Assembly: GCA_050633545.1 (NCBI GenBank)
Contig: JBOEGS010000002.1
Span: 635,389 to 699,388, forward strand
Direction: 5' to 3'
DNA: 64,000 bases
From: Litorivita sp050633545
Lineage (GTDB): Bacteria; Pseudomonadota; Alphaproteobacteria; Rhodobacterales; Rhodobacteraceae
The number at the start of each line of letters is the position of its first letter. Position 1 is the first letter of the stretch. Shown piece after piece: positions 59,457-64,000 of the stretch. A model generated the notes under the pieces. It made no database searches. It was given only the letters and a program-made list of their open reading frames with translations, and had not been told where the DNA came from. A program made the translations under genes and the position numbers.

Positions 59457-60539
59457 TCAGTCTCCGTCGAGGGCATTAAAACCCGCCGCGACCCCGAGGC
59501 GAGGACCAAGCAAGCCGCGCACAATGTCGCGCGCACCGCGCAGGGATTGCTGCAATATTTCGACCTTGAGCCGTCCGGTCGGATCGCTGACACCGGCGAA
59601 CACCGGATCGTCCAGTTCGGCCCCGATCGCAAGCGTTTGATCAAACCCCGCCTGCAGACCGGCGCGCACCTTCGGCGCACCCGCCGCCAGACGCAGCGAC
59701 AAATCCTCGAGATTTTGCGCGCTGATCATCACATGGCGCAGCGACCTGCCCGCGCGCCATGCCTCGGCGCGTTTGGGCTGCGGGCGTTCGAATGTGCCCA
59801 GCGGGCGGCCAAGCCGCGTGTCGGCGGTAAACTCCAACCCCTCGTTGAGCACCTTATAAAGCACCTGCACGGCTTCGCCGCGATTGCGATAAAGCGGCCC
59901 GTCTTCGAGCATCTGCGCACGATAGGGGTTTTGCCATTCGGCAAGGATCGCGGCGGCGGTGGCCGCGCTGTCGCGGGTCATGGCGCGCAGCAGGGCGCAG
60001 CGGTAGTCGCCCCGACCCGCACTCGTAAGGGCATCATGATAGAGCAAGGCTTCCATCGCATAAAACCCGCGCGCCGCAATCGAGACCTCGCCGTAGGCGG
60101 CGGGATCAAAGGCCACCGGATCTTCGGAGGCGATCATCGTCGTCAGGCTGCGGATCGTCGCGCCGCGCGTGTCGGGCCAATAGGCCAAGGCAAAGGCGCG
60201 CGTGTCGGTCTCGCTCGGGCCAAAGCGCAGGTGGCTGGCGGCGATCCATGCGTCAAAGGCCGCGCCAAATGCGGCGGGCAGCGGCGCATCGGGCGCGTCA
60301 TCTGCAACACTGCAGTGGCTTTGCGCGACCTTGGCCAGATGGTCGCTCGTTTGTGCCAAGGCCTCAAAGCGCGGCAAGATGTGGCCGTCGATCACATCGG
60401 CCACGATCTGTGCCTTCTCGGCCTCGCTCGCCAGCGGCGACGGGGCCTCTTGGGCCTGCGCGGGTGAGTGGGCAAAACTCAGGGCAAGGCCAAGCGCGGC
60501 GATGAACGTGGTGAACGGCAGGCGGGGGATGGTTGTCAT
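59457..60539 (-). CDS. Imelysin-family protein (second copy, altered motif)
   Basis: A 360-residue periplasmic protein with a signal peptide (cleavage near residue 30, PAQAQ). The imelysin fold is a helical bundle; the family GxHxxE signature reads GFYAMEALLY here (Gly158, Tyr160, Glu163), so the His is replaced by Tyr. Other segments typical of the group are FDAWIAASHLRFGPSETDTR and RGEAVQVLYKVLNEGLEF. The ATG shares one base with the stop of the upstream dihaem gene (TAATG), so translation is coupled. Iron-linked by family, mechanism unknown. Confidence 0.88.
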   Translation of the reverse strand: MTTIPRLPFTTFIAALGLALSFAHSPAQAQEAPSPLASEAEKAQIVADVIDGHILPRFEALAQTSDHLAKVAQSHCSVADDAPDAPLPAAFGAAFDAWIAASHLRFGPSETDTRAFALAYWPDTRGATIRSLTTMIASEDPVAFDPAAYGEVSIAARGFYAMEALLYHDALTSAGRGDYRCALLRAMTRDSAATAAAILAEWQNPYRAQMLEDGPLYRNRGEAVQVLYKVLNEGLEFTADTRLGRPLGTFERPQPKRAEAWRAGRSLRHVMISAQNLEDLSLRLAAGAPKVRAGLQAGFDQTLAIGAELDDPVFAGVSDPTGRLKVEILQQSLRGARDIVRGLLGPRLGVAAGFNALDGD

Positions 60540-62194
60540 TACAAGCTCTCCAGAAAACGGATCAAATCGGCGCGCGCCTCGGGGGGCAGGGCCACAACGG
60601 CATCGCGCGCAGGCGCGGCCTCGCCGCCATGCCAAACCACGGCCTCCAGCAGCGAGCGCGCCCGCCCGTCATGCAAGAATTGGGTGTGGCCGCTGACTTG
60701 CGCGGTTTTACCGATGCCCCACAGGGGCGCGGTGCGCCATTCGTGCCCTGCCGCGCGCGCTTCGGGCAGGCCATCGGCCAATCCCTCGCCCATATCATGG
60801 AGCAAAAAATCGCTATAGGGCGCGATGAGTTGAAAGCTATGTTCGGGTTGGTCGCGCAACCGGTGCGTGACAAAACGCGGCGCATGGCAGGAGGCGCAGC
60901 CGATTTCGAAAAACACCTCTTTGCCGCGCAGGACTTGTGGATCACCCGCATCCACCCGCGCAGGCACCGCAAGATTGCGGCTGTAGAAGGTCACAAGATC
61001 AAGCGCGGCGTCATCCACCTCGAAGACGCGCGCATCCTTGTCGCCGTGCGGCGCCGCGCGGCATGCGGCCTGCGCCGCCGTGCAATCGCCCCATGGATCG
61101 GGGTGCAAAGAGGTGGACAGGCCCATATCGCCCGCAAAGGCGGCGGCCGATTGTTCGTGCACCGTGGGTTTGCCCGCCTTGAGGCCAAACCGGCCCAGCA
61201 TCGGGCGATCAAATTGCGCCGACCATACCACATTGGGGCGGCCTGATATCCCGTCGCCGTCGGCATCGTCGGGGTCGGCCAGCGCCAAAATGTCGGCAGC
61301 GGGGATCGCCTCGATGAGGCCAAGCCCGATCATTTGCGGCGCCACGCGCGGGCTGATCTGTGCGCGCGGCTCCATCGCGCCATAGCGAAGATCGGATACA
61401 TTATATATAGGGCGGCGCAGCGAGACGGTTTCGCCGCCGGAGAGGGCGACGGTTTCTTCGCTATAGGTGATGTCCATCCGGCCTTCGCCCGCAAGGCCGG
61501 TGCTGGCGAAATCCTGAAGCTGCCCGCCGTAGGTGGCATCGCCGCGTGTGGCGAGATACCCCTCGATCGCGGCGGCGCGCGCCTGCGGGTCTGCGGCGGT
61601 CTCATCCGCCAAAAGCGGCACGCCGATGCGCAAGAACATCGACGTGGCCAAATCATCCCGCCCCTCGGGCACATGGCCGCGCCCGTCCTTTAGATGGCAC
61701 CTTTGACAGCCGCGCGCATTATAGAGCGGGCCAAGCCCGTCAGAGGCCAGCGTCGAAGCGGGCGAGGCGACCCAGAGTTTGCGAAACAGCCCGTTGCCGA
61801 GCTTGAACCGCATCTCGCTCTCGAAGGGCATATTGGCAGAGGGTTGCGAGAACGCATCGGCATCCTTGCGCGCGCGCACCGTCGACGCGCCCGCAGGGTT
61901 TTGCTCAAAGCCCTGCGCTTTGGTGAAATCCTCGGGCCAAGCGGTGACCTTGGCAATGCGCGCCGCCTCGGCGGGTGTGCGAGGGATGACATCAAGATGC
62001 GGATCGCCGCTGGCGGCTTGGTATAGAGCAGGGGGCAAGCGGTGCTCCTGCGGATGGTCTTGCACAGCGTCCTGCGCAAAGGTCTTGCCGCCCGCGAAAG
62101 CGGCAAGACCGAGAGAGAAGAGTGTAAGGCCCAAAGCAGGCGTGGCATGGAGCGCATGGCGCTTCCGGCGGGGCATCTGGCGCGGGGCCGTCAT
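60539..62194 (-). CDS. Dihaem c-type oxidoreductase (DUF1111, thiol oxidoreductase-like)
   Basis: A 551-residue exported cytochrome-like protein. A signal peptide (TPALGLTLFSLGLAAFAGG) leads to the periplasm. Two haem c sites are seen: GCQRCHLKDG (Cys163-His167) and GCASCHAPRF (Cys433-His437), with PLWGIGKTAQVSGHTQFLHD near the end typical of the DUF1111/DHOR family related to MauG-type peroxidases. The ATG at 62194 has AAGGAGAAT upstream. It lies between two imelysin genes, the common order for this set. It may move electrons to or from iron bound by the imelysins; that is inference. Confidence 0.91.
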   Translation of the reverse strand: MTAPRQMPRRKRHALHATPALGLTLFSLGLAAFAGGKTFAQDAVQDHPQEHRLPPALYQAASGDPHLDVIPRTPAEAARIAKVTAWPEDFTKAQGFEQNPAGASTVRARKDADAFSQPSANMPFESEMRFKLGNGLFRKLWVASPASTLASDGLGPLYNARGCQRCHLKDGRGHVPEGRDDLATSMFLRIGVPLLADETAADPQARAAAIEGYLATRGDATYGGQLQDFASTGLAGEGRMDITYSEETVALSGGETVSLRRPIYNVSDLRYGAMEPRAQISPRVAPQMIGLGLIEAIPAADILALADPDDADGDGISGRPNVVWSAQFDRPMLGRFGLKAGKPTVHEQSAAAFAGDMGLSTSLHPDPWGDCTAAQAACRAAPHGDKDARVFEVDDAALDLVTFYSRNLAVPARVDAGDPQVLRGKEVFFEIGCASCHAPRFVTHRLRDQPEHSFQLIAPYSDFLLHDMGEGLADGLPEARAAGHEWRTAPLWGIGKTAQVSGHTQFLHDGRARSLLEAVVWHGGEAAPARDAVVALPPEARADLIRFLESL

Positions 62195-62230
62195 GGTATT
62201 CTCCTTATGCCGCACTGCGCGGCGCTTTGA

Positions 62231-63517
62231 TCACTCGAAAACCGCGTTCGGATTGTCGAGGCTGTCGGAGCCTTCAAAGGCAATGTTATCCAGGCCCAGG
62301 ACGTTGACCACGCGCTCGATCGAGCGGGTCTGATCGACCAAGGCCTCCACCCCGCCCATGATCAAGGCCTCGCCCGCCGCATTGCCGCGCTCGAGCATCT
62401 GGTCATAGGCAAAACCCGCTTCGGCGGCAGTTTTGATCCGGCCCAGATTGCGCATGGTGGTCGAGAGCTTGGCCTGCATCTCGGCGTCCAGCGCCGGATC
62501 GGCGGCGCGCACCAGATCCGAAAGCGATGCGCCGCTCACCAATCGCCCGTCGGCGCGCACATATTGACCGGTATAGACGTTCTGCACGCCCATCCCGTCG
62601 TAATAGTGGCTGTTATGGGTGTTGTCCGAAAAGCAGTCATGCTCTTCTTCGGGATCATTGAGCATCACGCCAAGGCGCATCCGCTCGCCCGCCTGCTCGC
62701 CGTAAGACAGCGATCCCATGCCTGTCAGCATCGCGGCCAAGGCAGCTTCGCCGGTGCCAAGTGCCTCGCGCGCTTCGCCGCCCTCTTTCCACGCCTCGGC
62801 CATATAGGTCAGGTCCGAAACGAGCAGCTGCGCCGCGGCGGCAAGATAGGCGCCGCGCCGGTCACATGGCGCATGGGTGCAGTCTTCGCCTTTGGCGTAA
62901 TCTGTCCAAGGACGCGCGCCCGATCCCGCACCATGCCCGTTCAGGTCCTGGCCCCAGAGCAAAAACTCGATGGCATGGTATCCGGTGGCGACATTGGCCT
63001 CGATCCCGTCAGCTTCGTGCAATGTCTGCGCCAAGAAGGCAGGCGTGATGTTTGCCGCATCTACCTCTTTGCCCGAGAGCGTGAAGCGCGGCGTGGCAAT
63101 CACATTGAGACCGCCAAGCGCGTTCTCGTCGCTGGCCCCGCCGTAGCTGGCGTCAACATAGTCGATCAGCCCTTCGTCGAGCGGCCATGCATTCACCTTG
63201 CCCTCCCAATCATCAACCAAGGCGTTGCCAAAGCGAAAGACCTCTGTTTGCTGGTAGGGCACGCGCGCGGCGAGCCATGCAGCGCGTGCTGTTTGCAGCG
63301 CCTCGGCGGAGGGCGCGGAGATCAAGGCCTGCACCGCGGCCTCCAAAGCCTGCGCGGTCAGCAGGCTGTCTTCATAGCTGGCGGCAGCGATATCGGCATA
63401 GGTCTGGGCGACGGCGGCGCTGTTTGGGGCAGTTTGGGCATTCGCGGCAACAGGGGCAAGGCCAAGGGCGGCAGCAAAGGCGGCGCGCGCGAACGGGCGA
63501 CGGGGAGGGTTCATCAT
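62231..63517 (-). CDS. Imelysin-family protein (first copy, canonical motif)
   Basis: A 428-residue periplasmic protein. A signal peptide ends near residue 28 (APVAANAQT). The imelysin signature GYHAIEFLLWGQDLNG (Gly179, His181, Glu184) is intact; EVFRFGNALVDDWEGKVNAW and CFSDNTHNSHYYDGMGVQNV are further family blocks (the latter as in the IrpA group). Imelysin proteins are exported, iron-regulated and thought to bind iron or haem. First gene of a four-gene operon; ATG 63517 (or 63514) with GGAG eight bases before. Confidence 0.91.
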   Translation of the reverse strand: MMNPPRRPFARAAFAAALGLAPVAANAQTAPNSAAVAQTYADIAAASYEDSLLTAQALEAAVQALISAPSAEALQTARAAWLAARVPYQQTEVFRFGNALVDDWEGKVNAWPLDEGLIDYVDASYGGASDENALGGLNVIATPRFTLSGKEVDAANITPAFLAQTLHEADGIEANVATGYHAIEFLLWGQDLNGHGAGSGARPWTDYAKGEDCTHAPCDRRGAYLAAAAQLLVSDLTYMAEAWKEGGEAREALGTGEAALAAMLTGMGSLSYGEQAGERMRLGVMLNDPEEEHDCFSDNTHNSHYYDGMGVQNVYTGQYVRADGRLVSGASLSDLVRAADPALDAEMQAKLSTTMRNLGRIKTAAEAGFAYDQMLERGNAAGEALIMGGVEALVDQTRSIERVVNVLGLDNIAFEGSDSLDNPNAVFE

Positions 63518-63966
63518 GAGTGTGGCTCCGAACTGGAAGGGGGTAGGTGGCTGCGCTTGCGCGGTGGCTGGGCATTTACCTGACTTAAACACTTGGGTAT
63601 GTCAAGCGCACCCTGCGGCCCTTTCCCCGCCTACCTGCGCGCCCTCGCGCGCGTGCCTATAACCTGTGCGTCGCCTTGGGATGGATCGCAGCGGCGGAGG
63701 ATTCGCAAAAACGACTCGCAAAAAGCGGTGATTCCGCCCTCAACTCACCTCTTGCGGCAGGCCGATGCTGCGGCTGCACGGTCAAGCAGATCAGGAGCGG
63801 GATTCCGAGTCGGATTGCACCCCAACAGGTGCGGATTTCGGAGCGAAAACATACATCACGAGAGAAAAAACCAGCTTTGTTCAAATTTTGCGCAAGGCAT
63901 ATCAGCCTTGTTTTATTGGGGTGTTAGCGCACAACGGCGCGAAAACTCGCGGTGAAAGGCAAAGAA
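63518..63966. other. Intergenic region upstream of the imelysin operon
   Basis: About 450 bases with no convincing gene. On the minus strand TTGACA (63605-63600) is a consensus -35 box, with only a weak -10 (AGGTAA) 18 bases on. It overlaps an imperfect 24-bp dyad TGACTTAAAC...GTATGTCA (63581-63604; 7 of 10 pairs). That would suit an iron-dependent repressor, but it matches neither the RirA nor the Irr site I know. The remainder shows nothing. Confidence 0.45.
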
Positions 63967-64000
63967 ATGCCGCTTTTGCGAAAAAAGCTCTTGCGGGTTT
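63967..64000 (+). CDS. Possible gene start running out of the window
   Basis: ATG at 63967 begins MPLLRKKLLRV, which looks like the basic start of a signal peptide or membrane protein, with AAAGGCAAAG just upstream. Only eleven codons are visible, so this is a guess. Confidence 0.2.
   Translation, partial: MPLLRKKLLRV

Noticed and set aside
63581..63604. Iron-box (RirA or Irr) in front of the imelysin operon
   Set aside because: The dyad pairs at only 7 of 10 positions and has the wrong spacing for both known site types; kept only as a note in the intergenic entry.
63593..63955. Open frames of 80-120 codons near the right end
   Set aside because: No family resemblance, no ribosome site, and amino-acid composition of non-coding sequence.
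1..64000. Search for tRNA, rRNA, CRISPR arrays, insertion sequences, integrases and phage genes
   Set aside because: I found no T-loop-like tRNA ends, no regularly spaced repeats with spacers, and no transposase or integrase motifs. The region looks like a stable chromosomal segment.

Overview
The window reads as one contiguous piece of a Rhodobacteraceae-type (Roseobacter/Rhodobacter-like) alphaproteobacterial chromosome. The evidence is high GC, dense gene packing with many ATGA/TAATG overlaps, and gene neighbourhoods I associate with that family: ftsK-lolA; rbfA/truB/rpsO/pnp next to divergent dapB; rsmB-heparinase-purH-lspA-DUF3035-M16-M16; several RTX/Hint proteins; and a VPLP-CTERM protein. 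These assignments rest on recognised protein families, not on any search. I saw no tRNA, rRNA, CRISPR array, insertion sequence, integrase or prophage.

Layout. 1-10.8 kb: end of ftsK, lolA, a VOC protein, a lytic-transglycosylase lipoprotein, an AEC permease, hspQ, a gamma-glutamyltransferase, an anti-sigma/antagonist pair, a thiolase, free-Met-R-sulfoxide reductase, LysE exporter, GFA protein and an RluA-type pseudouridine synthase. 10.8-17.4 kb: aldehyde dehydrogenase, 1-Cys peroxiredoxin, a His/Asp/Gly-rich secreted protein, a decayed stretch with an outer-membrane-protein remnant, a chemoreceptor and a C-terminally sorted SGNH hydrolase. 17.6-26.5 kb: the translation/RNA block pnp, rpsO, truB, rbfA, interrupted by an RTX protein, a DUF1643 protein and a phosphodiester glycosidase; then dapB and a small SdhAF4-like protein. 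26.5-36.1 kb: rsmB-type methyltransferase, heparinase-like protein, purH, lspA, a lipoprotein and an active/inactive M16 pair. 36.1-39.5 kb: deoC with a two-domain ALDH16. 39.7-43.8 kb: a four-gene Mn/Zn-type ABC importer behind a Fur-family-like operator. 43.8-48.4 kb: a DgoK-like protein, a SulP transporter and a DUF442-SQR fusion. 48.6-56.3 kb: an oxoprolinase/hydantoinase, copA-cueR with a classic 19-bp-spacer MerR promoter, and gap. 56.5-63.5 kb: a Hint/RTX protein and the operon imelysin - dihaem oxidoreductase - imelysin - DUF1513.

Themes. Metal handling dominates the right half: divalent-metal import, copper efflux with its own sensor, and a periplasmic imelysin/dihaem set of the kind linked to iron. 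The most informative non-coding signal is a near-identical 20-bp AT-rich motif placed 63-67 bp upstream of both the DUF442-SQR fusion and the SulP gene. It suggests one sulfide/persulfide-responsive ArsR-type repressor (SqrR/BigR-like) controls a two-step sulfur unit. I found no clearly new defence or mobile system; the best candidates for undescribed biology are that sulfur regulon, the imelysin operon with one altered motif, the triple 11-bp repeat ahead of pnp, and the decayed 13.98-14.78 kb region.
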